Shown: positions 11,990 through 20,909 of the stretch, in pieces
Numbering within the stretch: the first letter of the stretch is position 1
How the letters are laid out: each line of letters opens with the position of its first letter
NCBI GenBank assembly: GCA_015058945.1
Contig: SVBF01000001.1
Coordinates: forward strand, 32,386-96,385
DNA length: 64,000 nucleotides
Reading direction: 5' to 3'
From: Erysipelotrichaceae bacterium
Lineage (GTDB): Bacteria > Bacillota_I > Bacilli_A > RFN20 > CAG-826
Program-made: the position numbers and the translations under genes
The notes under the pieces: generated by a model
What the model was told of the DNA's origin: nothing
The model's input: the letters and a program-made list of their open reading frames with translations, nothing else
The model's database searches: none

Positions 11990-14854
11990 ATGGAAAAGAA
12001 CTCGCGGAACTACATCATCGTCAAGGGTGCGAAAGAGAACAATCTCAAGAACATCGATTGTTGCATCCCAAAGAACTCTTTGACCGTCTTCACGGGCGTT
12101 TCTGGCTCAGGCAAATCCACCCTCGCCTTTGACACGATCTTCGCCGAAGGGCAACGCCGCTACGTCGAGTCGCTTTCCTCTTACGCTCGCCAGTTCCTCG
12201 GCGGCTTTGAAAAACCCGACGTGGAGACCATCGAAGGTTTGTCCCCCGCGATCTCCATCGACCAGAAGTCGACCTCCCATAACCCGAGGTCGTCCGTCGG
12301 CACCGTGACGGAAATCTATGATTATCTCCGTCTTCTTTTCGCGCGCGTCGGCGTGCCCTATTGCCCCAATCACCATCACCCGATCGAGGCTTATTCGCCC
12401 GTCGCGATGACCAACGCCATCCTCCAATACGAGGCGGGTTCGAAAGTGCAGATCCTCGCCCCGATCGTCAAAAACGAAAAAGGGACCCACGCGGATACTT
12501 TGGCCAAAGTGAAGAAGCAGGGCTTTACCCGCGTTCGTGTGGATGGTCAGTTCATGCTCATCGAGGAAGTGCCCGCTTTGGAGAAGAACAAACGGCACGA
12601 CATCGACATCGTCGTCGACCGCCTCGTCATCAAGGAAGGACTGCGTTCCCGCGTGAACGAGGACGTCGAGCTCGCCTTGGATTTGGGACACGGTTATCTC
12701 GTTATTTATAACGATAAGGGCGAGCGATTGCTCTCCCAACACCATAGCTGTCCGGAATGCGGCTTTTCGGTGCCGCATCTTGAGCCGCGTCTATTCTCCT
12801 TTAACGCCCCTCTAGGTTGCTGCCCCGACTGCAAAGGCCTTGGCATCAAGCGCGAGGTCGCGATCGACTTGCTCATCCCAGATCCCGAGAAATCCATCAA
12901 CGAAGGCTGCATCCGTTACCTCAATAACATCGTCGGTACCACCAACCTCGAATGGCAGGAATTCGAATACCTTTGCAAGTTATATAAAGTCGATTTGGAC
13001 ACCCCGTGGAACAAACTTCCCAAAGCCAAGCAGGACATCGTCTTATATGGCTCCCCCGAAGTCATCAAATACACGTTGACCTCCGTTAACGGCAACAAGA
13101 TGAACCGCAACCAGGTCATCGAGGGTATGAAAACCCGCATCGAGCGTCTCTACCGCGAGACTTCCTCCGAATGGATGCGCGGCTATTATGAATCCTTCAT
13201 GCGCGACTCCACCTGCGCGACCTGCGGTGGGGCAAGGCTTAACGAAGCCGCCTTATCGGTCAAGGTCAGCGGACTCAATATCTTCGAGGCCACCTCTTTG
13301 CCTTTAGACGAGTTCGCGAAATGGTTAGACAAAGTTGGGGAGGAACTCGACGCCTCTGGCCACCAGATCGCGGACATGGTCTTGCGCGAGATCAAAGCCC
13401 GTACCCATTTCCTCATCGACGTGGGTCTGGATTACCTCACCTTATCCCGTTATGCGATGACCCTTTCTGGCGGCGAAGCCCAGCGCATCCGCCTCGCGAC
13501 CCAGATCGGCTCGCGCCTCTCCGGCGTCCTTTATGTTTTGGACGAACCTTCCATCGGTTTGCATCAAAAAGACAACGCCGTCCTCATCGAGACCCTTAAG
13601 AAGATGCGCGACTTAGGGAACACGCTTATCGTCGTCGAACATGACGAAGATACGATGCGTTCCGCCGATTACATCGTCGACATCGGCCCCGGCGCGGGCG
13701 TCCATGGCGGCGAAGTGGTCGCCGAGGGCACCCCAGAAGAAGTGGCGAACACCCCGAACTCCATCACGGGCGATTACCTCGCCGGACGCAAATTCATCCC
13801 CGTTCCCGCTAAGCGTAGGAAAGGCAACGGCCTTAACCTAGAGATCCAAGGCGCCTATTGCCATAACCTCCAGAAGGTGAACGTGAAGTTCCCCTTAGGA
13901 AAACTCATCGTCGTCACCGGCGTCTCCGGCTCAGGCAAATCCTCCTTGATCAACGAGACCTTGGTCAAAGGCGTCGAGGACGCGATCTCTAAAAAGAAGA
14001 ACGTCACCCCCGCGCCTTGTAAAGCGATCAAGGGCATCGAGAACATCGACAAGCTCATCGCGATCACCCAGGAACCCATCGGGCGCACCCCGCGTTCCAA
14101 CCCCGCGACCTACACGGGTGTCTTCGATGACATCCGCGCCCTTTTCGCCGAGACCGACGAAGCCAGGGCCAGGGGATACGACAAAGGCCGTTTCTCCTTC
14201 AACGTCTCCGGTGGGCGATGCGAGAAATGCCAAGGGGCGGGCGTCACCCGCATCCCGATGTCGTTCTTACCCGACGTCTATGTCCGTTGCGACGAATGCG
14301 AGGGCAAGCGGTATAACGAAGAGACGCTTTCGTGCACCTATAAGGGCAAGAATATCCACGATGTGCTGGAGATGCGCATCGAAGAAGCCTGCAAATTCTT
14401 CGGGAATCGCCCGCAAATCCTGCACAAAATCAAAACGTTGAACGACGTGGGTTTGGGATATGTCAAACTCGGCCAGCCCGCGACGGAGCTTTCCGGCGGC
14501 GAGGCGCAGCGCGTCAAACTCGCGACCGAGCTCCAGCGCCGTCCCACCGGCAAAACCCTCTATGTCCTCGACGAGCCGACCACCGGACTCCATAGCTATG
14601 ACGTTGCTAGGCTCATCGATGTGCTCCAATCGATCGTCGACCACGGCGACACCGTGGTGGTCATCGAACATAACCTCGACGTCATCAAAGTGGCGGACTA
14701 TATCATCGACTTAGGCCCCCAAGGCGGTAACCGCGGCGGGCGCATCGTCGCCACCGGTACCCCGGAAGAGGTGGCTAAGGTCGAGGGGTCCTATACGGGC
14801 GAATATCTCGCGAAGGTCCTCAAACACGCTAAAGACAACGGGCAGATTAAATAG
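11990..14854 (+). CDS. uvrA: Excinuclease ABC subunit A
   Basis: The 954-residue protein has two ABC ATPase halves. Walker A GVSGSGKST lies near residue 36 and GVSGSGKSS near 643; signatures LSGGEAQRIRLA near 493 and LSGGEAQRVKLA near 834. It has the two UvrA zinc modules (CPECG...CCPDC near 255-281 and CEKCQGAGV...CDECEGKRY near 744-770). UvrA finds bulky DNA lesions and loads UvrB for nucleotide excision repair. uvrB is not adjacent. The length is typical. It is followed after 12 bp by lgt, which has its own Shine-Dalgarno, so the two may be co-transcribed. Confidence 0.98.
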   Translation: MEKNSRNYIIVKGAKENNLKNIDCCIPKNSLTVFTGVSGSGKSTLAFDTIFAEGQRRYVESLSSYARQFLGGFEKPDVETIEGLSPAISIDQKSTSHNPRSSVGTVTEIYDYLRLLFARVGVPYCPNHHHPIEAYSPVAMTNAILQYEAGSKVQILAPIVKNEKGTHADTLAKVKKQGFTRVRVDGQFMLIEEVPALEKNKRHDIDIVVDRLVIKEGLRSRVNEDVELALDLGHGYLVIYNDKGERLLSQHHSCPECGFSVPHLEPRLFSFNAPLGCCPDCKGLGIKREVAIDLLIPDPEKSINEGCIRYLNNIVGTTNLEWQEFEYLCKLYKVDLDTPWNKLPKAKQDIVLYGSPEVIKYTLTSVNGNKMNRNQVIEGMKTRIERLYRETSSEWMRGYYESFMRDSTCATCGGARLNEAALSVKVSGLNIFEATSLPLDEFAKWLDKVGEELDASGHQIADMVLREIKARTHFLIDVGLDYLTLSRYAMTLSGGEAQRIRLATQIGSRLSGVLYVLDEPSIGLHQKDNAVLIETLKKMRDLGNTLIVVEHDEDTMRSADYIVDIGPGAGVHGGEVVAEGTPEEVANTPNSITGDYLAGRKFIPVPAKRRKGNGLNLEIQGAYCHNLQKVNVKFPLGKLIVVTGVSGSGKSSLINETLVKGVEDAISKKKNVTPAPCKAIKGIENIDKLIAITQEPIGRTPRSNPATYTGVFDDIRALFAETDEARARGYDKGRFSFNVSGGRCEKCQGAGVTRIPMSFLPDVYVRCDECEGKRYNEETLSCTYKGKNIHDVLEMRIEEACKFFGNRPQILHKIKTLNDVGLGYVKLGQPATELSGGEAQRVKLATELQRRPTGKTLYVLDEPTTGLHSYDVARLIDVLQSIVDHGDTVVVIEHNLDVIKVADYIIDLGPQGGNRGGRIVATGTPEEVAKVEGSYTGEYLAKVLKHAKDNGQIK

Positions 14855-14866
14855 GAGAATTGAACC

Positions 14867-16453
14867 ATGGGCATCTTCCTCATCTTCTTCGGTTGGCTCT
14901 TCATCGTCGGCAGCGGCGTCTATGGCGTCCTCAAGATCAAAGCCTTCAACAAATCCGGCGCGAAGGAATTCGATAAGCCGTTCTTACGCACGATGGGCAT
15001 CGGCCTAGGCGTCGCCGCGGTTGGTGGCATCCTTTCCAACATCGGCTATGCCTTGCAAGGCAAATGGCCGATCGATCCCGGGCATTATGTGATGCTGCTT
15101 ATCGGTGCGCCCGTCTTCTACGCGGCGGTTTTGGCCTTCTTCGTCACCTTCTATTTCCGTTATTGGCGGACCGACATGGCGGACAAATGCCGTAAGAACA
15201 ATTCACTCGTGATGATTGTTTCGATCCCGCTTGCCTTATTCGCCTTCCTTTTGGCGGGCGAGGGCATGGGCCCATATCTCACCTATCCGCTCGTCAAGGG
15301 TTTTGCAATCAATAACCAAGGTTGGGTTTGGCTCCGTCCGGACACCTATACTTCCGGCGGGCTTCAAATCGTCTGGTACGGCGTGCTCATCGTCGGCGCG
15401 GCGGTCCTCGCCTATAAGATCTCCGATCACCATTTCTATCAGAAGTATGGCCGTCATGGCATCATCGACACCTGCTTCCTCATCGCCTTCCCTTGCGGCA
15501 TCTTGGGCGCCCGCATCTGGTATGTCGTCGGCAACTGGAACGGCGACGTCGGCGGCATCGTCCCCTTTGCGGAGCGTTTCGCCAGGGGTGAGTGGTGGTC
15601 CATCTTCGCGATTTGGGAGGGTGGTTTAACCATCTTAGGCGGCGCGGTCGGCGGTATTCTCGGTGGCGTCCTCTACATGCTTTTGAAACGGCGCTACGTC
15701 GATATCCGCTTTGCGATCGACGCGATCGTCCCCACGATTTTGCTCGCGCAGGCCATCGGCCGTTTCGGCAACTTCTTCAATCACGAGGTTTACGGTAACC
15801 TCACCATGATGGACCAGTGGCCGTTATTGCCCACTTGGATCAAATACAACATGGCCGTGAGCTGGAGTGGGGGACAGCCCGTCTTCGACCCCGTCAGCAA
15901 GACCATCGGCGGCGTCACCTATACCGGCAACATGTATGTGCCGCTGTTCTTGATCGAGGCTTTGCTCAACTTCCTCGGCTATTTCATCATCATGTATTTA
16001 GTTCCCAAGGGTTATGGCTTCCTCGCGAAGAAGATCACCAAAAAAGAAGACGGTGGCGCCTTGGCTTTGGCCATGGGCGACAAGCTCGGCTTCTATCTGA
16101 TCTGGTATGGCGTCGTGCGCATCATCATGGAGCCGCTTCGCGACCCCGATTTCAACATGGGCACGAACGGCATGTGGAGCTTCTGGAACTCCATGGTCTA
16201 TATCATCCTCGGCGCCGTCGTCATCGTGGCGATGCAGCTTTGGGCCTATATCCGTCGTCGAAAGGGACTTCCCGTGGAAATGGGTGGCTATATCCCCGAG
16301 AAAGTGGTCGCAGAAGGTCCGAAGGAAGCCCCCGTCATCAAGAAGAAAGACGACCATAAGAACGATTTCGCCAAACCGGCATCGGTCAAGAAACCGTCCG
16401 ATTTGGATAAGCCGAAACCGATTAAGAGAAACACCGACAAGGAGGAAGAATGA
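14867..16453 (+). CDS. lgt: Prolipoprotein diacylglyceryl transferase, extended form
   Basis: The 528-residue protein transfers diacylglycerol from phosphatidylglycerol to the lipobox Cys of prolipoproteins at the membrane. The Lgt core lies at residues ~165-470: WYGVLIVGAAVLAYKISDHH, WEGGLTILGGAVGGILGG, and the signature GRFGNFFNHEVYG near residue 298, whose Arg and Asn are the conserved functional residues. Usual Lgt is about 260-300 residues. Here ~150 extra N-terminal residues add about four transmembrane segments, and ~60 C-terminal residues are charged and Lys-rich. A good Shine-Dalgarno (TAGGAGA) supports the start. trxB begins one base after its TGA stop. Lipoproteins at 20910, 22249 and 27235 are likely substrates. 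Confidence 0.93.
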   Translation: MGIFLIFFGWLFIVGSGVYGVLKIKAFNKSGAKEFDKPFLRTMGIGLGVAAVGGILSNIGYALQGKWPIDPGHYVMLLIGAPVFYAAVLAFFVTFYFRYWRTDMADKCRKNNSLVMIVSIPLALFAFLLAGEGMGPYLTYPLVKGFAINNQGWVWLRPDTYTSGGLQIVWYGVLIVGAAVLAYKISDHHFYQKYGRHGIIDTCFLIAFPCGILGARIWYVVGNWNGDVGGIVPFAERFARGEWWSIFAIWEGGLTILGGAVGGILGGVLYMLLKRRYVDIRFAIDAIVPTILLAQAIGRFGNFFNHEVYGNLTMMDQWPLLPTWIKYNMAVSWSGGQPVFDPVSKTIGGVTYTGNMYVPLFLIEALLNFLGYFIIMYLVPKGYGFLAKKITKKEDGGALALAMGDKLGFYLIWYGVVRIIMEPLRDPDFNMGTNGMWSFWNSMVYIILGAVVIVAMQLWAYIRRRKGLPVEMGGYIPEKVVAEGPKEAPVIKKKDDHKNDFAKPASVKKPSDLDKPKPIKRNTDKEEE

Positions 16454-16454
16454 C

Positions 16455-17366
16455 ATGGAGCGTTACGATTGCCTCGTCATCGGCGCAGGGATCGCCGGCA
16501 TCACCGCTGGCATCTACCTAAAGCGCAGCAACCTCTCTTGCCTCGTCCTCGATAAGGACGCCCCCGGCGGCAAACTCAACAACATCCATCGCATCGACAA
16601 TTACCCCGGCGTCGCTAGGATCGCCGGACCCGAACTCGCGATGAGTCTGTTTAATCAGGCGAACGACTTAGGCGTCGTCTTCGATTACGGCGCGGTGAGC
16701 GAAGTCCGTAAGGAAAACTGCCTTTTCCTCGTCAAAACCGACGTGAATTCCTATGAAGCGAAGTCTTTGATTGTCGCCACGGGGATCGAGAACAAGAAGC
16801 TCGGCGTCCCCGGCGAAGCCGAATATAGCGGCAAAGGCGTCTCTTACTGCGCGACTTGCGACGGCAATTTCTTCAAGGGCATGCCGGTCGTGGTCTATGG
16901 CTATAAGGACCATGCGGTCGAAGACGCGATCTATCTAAGCGGTTTAGCGAGCCACGTCTACGTCTTAGCCCCGCAGGAACTTGAAACCACCCAAGCCCAC
17001 CGCGAGGAATTGCTTCGCGCGGATAACCTCACCCTCTTGGAAGGGGCAAAATTGCTTCAGGCCAAAGGCGAAGGCAAACTTCAGTCCGTCACCTATGAAC
17101 TTAACGGCGAGCAACACGAATTAGAGACCGCCGCTTTGTTCCAACTCAATGGCGAGAAATCGTCCTCGATGTTCTTGTCTTCTTTAGGTGTTAAAACCAA
17201 CAAGGGCTTCATCGAGGTTGGCCCGAATATGGAGACCAATGTCCCCGGGCTATTCGCGGCAGGGGATGTGCTCGACAAGAAACTTCGTCAGCTCGTCAAC
17301 GCCGCGGGTGAGGCGAGCGTCGCCGCGACCATGGCGATCGCCTACGTCCATTCGCTTAAGGCTTAA
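16455..17366 (+). CDS. trxB: Thioredoxin reductase-like flavoprotein
   Basis: The 303-residue protein starts at ATG 16455 behind GGAGGAAG, one base after the lgt stop. It has the FAD site VIGAGIAGITAGIYLKRS, the redox-active disulfide CATC near residue 132 (SYCATCDGNFF), and the C-terminal FAD motif GLFAAGDV. Thioredoxin reductase passes electrons from NADPH to thioredoxin. Between CATC and the C-terminus the usual NADPH motif GGGNSA is replaced by VVYGYKDHAVEDA, so cofactor preference may differ (for example ferredoxin- or flavin-dependent forms). Linkage to lgt is common in Firmicutes. Confidence 0.9.
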   Translation: MERYDCLVIGAGIAGITAGIYLKRSNLSCLVLDKDAPGGKLNNIHRIDNYPGVARIAGPELAMSLFNQANDLGVVFDYGAVSEVRKENCLFLVKTDVNSYEAKSLIVATGIENKKLGVPGEAEYSGKGVSYCATCDGNFFKGMPVVVYGYKDHAVEDAIYLSGLASHVYVLAPQELETTQAHREELLRADNLTLLEGAKLLQAKGEGKLQSVTYELNGEQHELETAALFQLNGEKSSSMFLSSLGVKTNKGFIEVGPNMETNVPGLFAAGDVLDKKLRQLVNAAGEASVAATMAIAYVHSLKA

Positions 17367-17387
17367 GTCCGATAAACATCTAGAAAG

Positions 17388-17409
17388 AAGCCGGATCCGC
17401 GGCTTTTTT
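17388..17409 (+). terminator. Rho-independent terminator after trxB
   Basis: AAGCCG-GATCCG-CGGCTT stem followed by a T-run. Confidence 0.75.
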
Positions 17410-17546
17410 CATCGGTTATCCATGTCAAAGACATGAAAACCTAAATCGGAAGAAAAGTAAGTTTTCAGTCGAAAAAACGTCAGGAACGGATCGATTGAGC
17501 GCGGTTTTGTCTTTTGATACACCGAAACCCGTGGTAACTTATAACC

Positions 17547-18398
17547 ATGATTGACGTCATCCTTCTTAGCGGCGCCTCGGGCGCGGGAAAATCCACGGTC
17601 TGCCACGCGTTTGAGGAGCGGGGCTTCCGCATCGTCGAGAACGTGCCATTAGGGGCGCTTCCCGCCTCCATCGACGCGATGGTGGCCAATTCCTCTTATT
17701 ACGCGAAAGTCGCCCTGATTTTGACTTTGGACCAGCTCAAGGACGCCCAAGCCTATTTAAGGACGCGCGAAGACATCGAACTCACCGTGGTGATCCTCGA
17801 CTGCGGACAACATGAACTCTTGTCGCGCTTTAGGCTTACCCGTCACGTCCATCCGCTGCAAAGCCAAGGCCTGTCGTTAGAAGAGGCCATCCTCAAAGAC
17901 AAAGAGACCATCACCCATATCCGCCCGGTCGCCGACCTATATCTGGACACGACCGGCATGGACGTCGCCACGTTAAGGGAAGTGGCGTTAGCCAACATCG
18001 AGGGTGAGGAGATCTCACATCTGGTGGTCCGCTTCACTTCCTTTGGATATAAATATGGCGTCCCGCGCGACGCGGAGACGATCTTCGATTGCCGTAACGT
18101 GCCTAATCCCTTCTGGGTTAAGGAATTACGTCCCCTCACCGGCTTGGACCAACCGATCATCGATTGGCTCGAGAAGCACGAGGAGACCGAGGAATCGTAT
18201 CAGGAGATGGTCACGTACCTGACCTATTACCTCGCTAAAGCGAGAAAGGATAAACGGAACTACGTCTCCATCAGTCTCGGCTGCTCGGGCGGCCAGCATC
18301 GCTCGGTCTATTTCGCTGAGCGGCTCTATAACCATTTCAAAAACGAATATAAGGCGTTCGTCACCCATCGCGAAATCGCCCGTTATAAGGGGAAATAG
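17547..18398 (+). CDS. rapZ: RapZ-type RNase adapter / nucleotide-binding protein
   Basis: The 283-residue protein has the N-terminal P-loop LLSGASGAGKST (residues 6-17), the ENVPLGALP motif and the C-terminal domain with VRFTSFGYKYGVPRDA and SLGCSGGQHRSVYFAERL. In Bacillus the homologue YvcJ binds nucleotides and affects competence; in E. coli RapZ controls glmS sRNA decay. TAACTT ends six bases before ATG 17547 and there is no Shine-Dalgarno, so a leaderless start is likely. whiA follows two bases after the stop. The gene usually found between them in Firmicutes, yvcK, is absent. Confidence 0.95.
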   Translation: MIDVILLSGASGAGKSTVCHAFEERGFRIVENVPLGALPASIDAMVANSSYYAKVALILTLDQLKDAQAYLRTREDIELTVVILDCGQHELLSRFRLTRHVHPLQSQGLSLEEAILKDKETITHIRPVADLYLDTTGMDVATLREVALANIEGEEISHLVVRFTSFGYKYGVPRDAETIFDCRNVPNPFWVKELRPLTGLDQPIIDWLEKHEETEESYQEMVTYLTYYLAKARKDKRNYVSISLGCSGGQHRSVYFAERLYNHFKNEYKAFVTHREIARYKGK

Positions 18399-18400
18399 CC

Positions 18401-19372
18401 GTGGCGGAACGCAAGAAGAACAAGGGTGAACTCTCCTTTGCCATGATGGCGAAGGAGGAGATCGCCTCCCATGATTTCCCGGAGGAACTGCAGCGCTCCT
18501 TGCTCTCTGGCTTTGCCAAGACCGGCGGATCTTTACGCTTAGGCGAAGCGGGGGAGGAACTCGACCTTAGCAGCGAGTCCGCCCGTATCGCGAAAACCTT
18601 ATATCTGCTCGCCGGAAAGCGTTATGGGGGACTTCCCCATTTCGCCTATTCGCGCAGTTTCGGCAGGGGTAAGAAGACCCGCTTCCACGTCTTGATCCCC
18701 AATGGTAACGAGGTCCTCGAAGACCTGAAGGTCGATTTCCTCACCGGCAAGATCAACCCCGAGGTCGTCGCGGACGATTTGGAGGCGCGTTGCTACCTTT
18801 CCGGCGCCTTCCTCGCGAGCGGCTCAGTCAACGATCCTTCCTCGAGCAACTACCACCTCGAGATCGCCGTGAGCAGCCAATCCTACGCGAAATGGCTAAG
18901 CCATTTGATCAACAAGATCCTCGACCACCATTTCAACGCGAAGGTCTCTAGCCGCAGAAACCAGTGGATCGTCTACATGAAGCGCAGCGACCAAATCTCC
19001 GAGTTCCTGGTCCTCATCGGGGCCACGGAGGCCTGCCTTAAATTCGAGTCGGTCCGCATCGACCGCGAGGAGGTCAACATCGAGAACCGCCTCGATAATT
19101 TGGACGCGGCGAACATGTCCAAAACCTTGGCGACCGGCCAGCGTCAGGTGAAGCAGATCGAATACCTCCTCGCAAAGCGAGGTTTCGATGCTTTCCCTAG
19201 CGACAAATCCCGCGCTTTGATGAAGATTCGCTTGGCCCATCCCGAGGCGAGTCTAGGGGAACTTGCGGAGTTACTCTCCGAGGAACTCTCCGCGACCGTG
19301 AGCAAGAGCAACGTCAACCATCTCTTCCGTTCCTTGGAGGAACTCTATCTGCAAGAAGGAGGGGAGGCATGA
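18401..19372 (+). CDS. whiA: WhiA DNA-binding protein
   Basis: The 323-residue protein starts at GTG 18401 behind AAGGGGAA. It has the N-terminal LAGLIDADG-like fold (SFAMMAKEEIASHDFPEELQ, GAFLASGSVNDPSSSNYHLE) and a C-terminal helix-turn-helix (MKIRLAHPEASLGELAELLS followed by VSKSNVNHLFRSLEEL). WhiA is a sporulation regulator in actinomycetes and affects division in Bacillus. Its place directly after rapZ is the conserved Firmicutes arrangement. Its last four bases overlap the next gene (ATGA). Confidence 0.95.
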   Translation: MAERKKNKGELSFAMMAKEEIASHDFPEELQRSLLSGFAKTGGSLRLGEAGEELDLSSESARIAKTLYLLAGKRYGGLPHFAYSRSFGRGKKTRFHVLIPNGNEVLEDLKVDFLTGKINPEVVADDLEARCYLSGAFLASGSVNDPSSSNYHLEIAVSSQSYAKWLSHLINKILDHHFNAKVSSRRNQWIVYMKRSDQISEFLVLIGATEACLKFESVRIDREEVNIENRLDNLDAANMSKTLATGQRQVKQIEYLLAKRGFDAFPSDKSRALMKIRLAHPEASLGELAELLSEELSATVSKSNVNHLFRSLEELYLQEGGEA

Positions 19373-19587
19373 GCAAACAATACATCGCCTTTGCTTTAGG
19401 CAAACGCATCGCCTACCTCCGTAAGCAGAAGGGGTGGACCCAACTGCAGTTCTCCTTGGAGACGGGCATCGCGAAAAGCTATGTCTGCGAACTCGAATCC
19501 GGCAAGCGCAACCCGCACCTTTTGGTGCTAGAAAAAGTATGTGATGGCCTCGGCATCACTTTCTCCGAGCTCTTCGAAGGGTTATAA
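19369..19587 (+). CDS. XRE-family HTH regulator
   Basis: The 72-residue protein is a single Cro/C1-type helix-turn-helix domain: LGKRIAYLRKQKGWTQLQFS, then LETGIAKSYVCELESGKRNP and LEKVCDGLGITFSELFEGL. Its ATG overlaps the whiA TGA, and the Shine-Dalgarno AGGAGGGGAGG sits inside the whiA end, so translation is coupled. It has no partner toxin or phage neighbour. An XRE protein locked to rapZ-whiA suggests a housekeeping regulator rather than a mobile one. Its target is unknown. Confidence 0.88.
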   Translation: MSKQYIAFALGKRIAYLRKQKGWTQLQFSLETGIAKSYVCELESGKRNPHLLVLEKVCDGLGITFSELFEGL

Positions 19588-19635
19588 GTCCCAATCAATC
19601 CGCGGCGATAGCCGTTTTCCAGCGAAATAATCCCT

Positions 19636-19664
19636 TTAAAGGGAAAGCGCGAACGCGTTATACT
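19636..19664 (+). promoter_or_regulatory. Promoter of gapA
   Basis: TTAAAG (19636-19641), 17-bp spacer, TATACT (19659-19664). GGAGG at 19681-19685 follows. Confidence 0.65.
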
Positions 19665-19698
19665 ATTCCCGCAATCAAAAGGAGGACATAGTTTAGTC

Positions 19699-20766
19699 AT
19701 GTCAGTTAAAGTTGCGATTAACGGATTCGGACGCATTGGTCGTCTCGCTTTCCGTCAGATGTTTGGTGCCGAAGGCTACGAAGTCGTCGCCATCAACGAC
19801 CTCACGAGCCCCAAGATGCTCGCCAACCTCTTGAAGTACGACACCGCCCAGAAGGGTTATTGCGGCGTCATCGGCGAGAATCTCCACACCGTCGATTCCA
19901 TCGAACCGGAATACGAGGAAGACGGCAAGACCATCAAGGTCCCGGGCGCCATCATCGTCGATGGCAAGAAGATCACCATCTATGCCGAACCCAAAGCCGT
20001 GAACCTCCCCTGGGGTAAGCTCGGCGTCGACGTCGTGCTCGAGTGCACTGGCTTCTATTGCTCCAAAGAGAAATCCATGGCCCACATCGAAGCCGGCGCC
20101 AAGAAAGTCGTCATCTCCGCCCCGGCCGGCAAGGACCTCAAGACCATCGTCTTCTCCGTCAACGAGAAGACCCTCACCAAGGAAGATCAGGTCATCTCCG
20201 CCGCTTCCTGCACCACCAACTGCCTCGCCCCGATGGCGAAGACCCTCAACGATACCTTCCCGATCCAGTCCGGTATCATGACCACCGTCCACGCCTACAC
20301 CGGCGACCAGATGATCCTCGACGGCCCGCATCGTAAAGGCGACCTCCGCCGTGCCCGTGCCGGTGCCGCGAACATCGTCCCGAACTCCACCGGCGCCGCC
20401 AAGGCGATCGGCCTCGTCATCCCCGAACTCAACGGCAAGCTCATCGGCTCCGCCCAGCGCGTCCCCGTCCCGACCGGCTCCACGACCATCCTCGTCGCCG
20501 TCGTCAAGGGCGAAGACGTCACCCCGGAGAAGATCAACGCCGCGATGAAGGCCGCCTCCTCCGCTTCCTTCGGCTACACCGAGGAACCGCTCGTCTCCTC
20601 CGACGTCATCGGTATGCGCTTTGGCTCTCTCTTCGATGCCACCCAGACCATGGTCACCAAGGTCGGCGAAGGCCTCTTCCAGGTCCAGGTCGTCGCTTGG
20701 TACGACAACGAGAACTCCTACACCTCTCAGATGGTCCGCACCATCAAGTACTTCGCGGAGCTCTAA
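19699..20766 (+). CDS. gapA: Glyceraldehyde-3-phosphate dehydrogenase, type I
   Basis: The 355-residue enzyme oxidises glyceraldehyde-3-phosphate to 1,3-bisphosphoglycerate with NAD. It has the N-terminal Rossmann motif [15 protein letters not shown], the catalytic [17 protein letters not shown] (Cys near residue 171) and the C-terminal [15 protein letters not shown]. At about 20 residues longer than the common form it has small insertions in the NAD domain ([20 protein letters not shown]). It has its own promoter and terminator, and highly biased C-ending codons suggest strong expression. pgk and tpiA lie 3.4 kb downstream. Confidence 0.98.
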   Translation: MSVKVAINGFGRIGRLAFRQMFGAEGYEVVAINDLTSPKMLANLLKYDTAQKGYCGVIGENLHTVDSIEPEYEEDGKTIKVPGAIIVDGKKITIYAEPKAVNLPWGKLGVDVVLECTGFYCSKEKSMAHIEAGAKKVVISAPAGKDLKTIVFSVNEKTLTKEDQVISAASCTTNCLAPMAKTLNDTFPIQSGIMTTVHAYTGDQMILDGPHRKGDLRRARAGAANIVPNSTGAAKAIGLVIPELNGKLIGSAQRVPVPTGSTTILVAVVKGEDVTPEKINAAMKAASSASFGYTEEPLVSSDVIGMRFGSLFDATQTMVTKVGEGLFQVQVVAWYDNENSYTSQMVRTIKYFAEL

Positions 20767-20780
20767 TCCCATTCGTCAAG

Positions 20781-20812
20781 AAAGTGCCTCCCTCGCGGGG
20801 CACTTTTCTTTT
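20781..20812 (+). terminator. Rho-independent terminator after gapA
   Basis: AAAGTGCC...GGCACTTT stem followed by TCTTTTA. Confidence 0.85.
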
Positions 20813-20850
20813 AGAAAACGCTTTCTTAATAGGTGCTTGTTCCCGTATTG

Positions 20851-20879
20851 TTGATTTTTCCGCCCGCGTTTTTTACAAT
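20851..20879 (+). promoter_or_regulatory. Promoter of the lipoprotein gene
   Basis: TTGATT (20851-20856), 17-bp spacer, TACAAT (20874-20879). Confidence 0.65.
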
Positions 20880-20909
20880 GCAGGCGTTTCAAGAAAGGAA
20901 CATCACGAC

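Noticed and set aside
16451..16453. Possible TGA-to-Trp recoding, given Mollicutes-like gene content
   Set aside because: TGA ends lgt, lepB, topA and whiA at the expected protein ends, with the next gene starting there, and Trp is encoded by TGG throughout.
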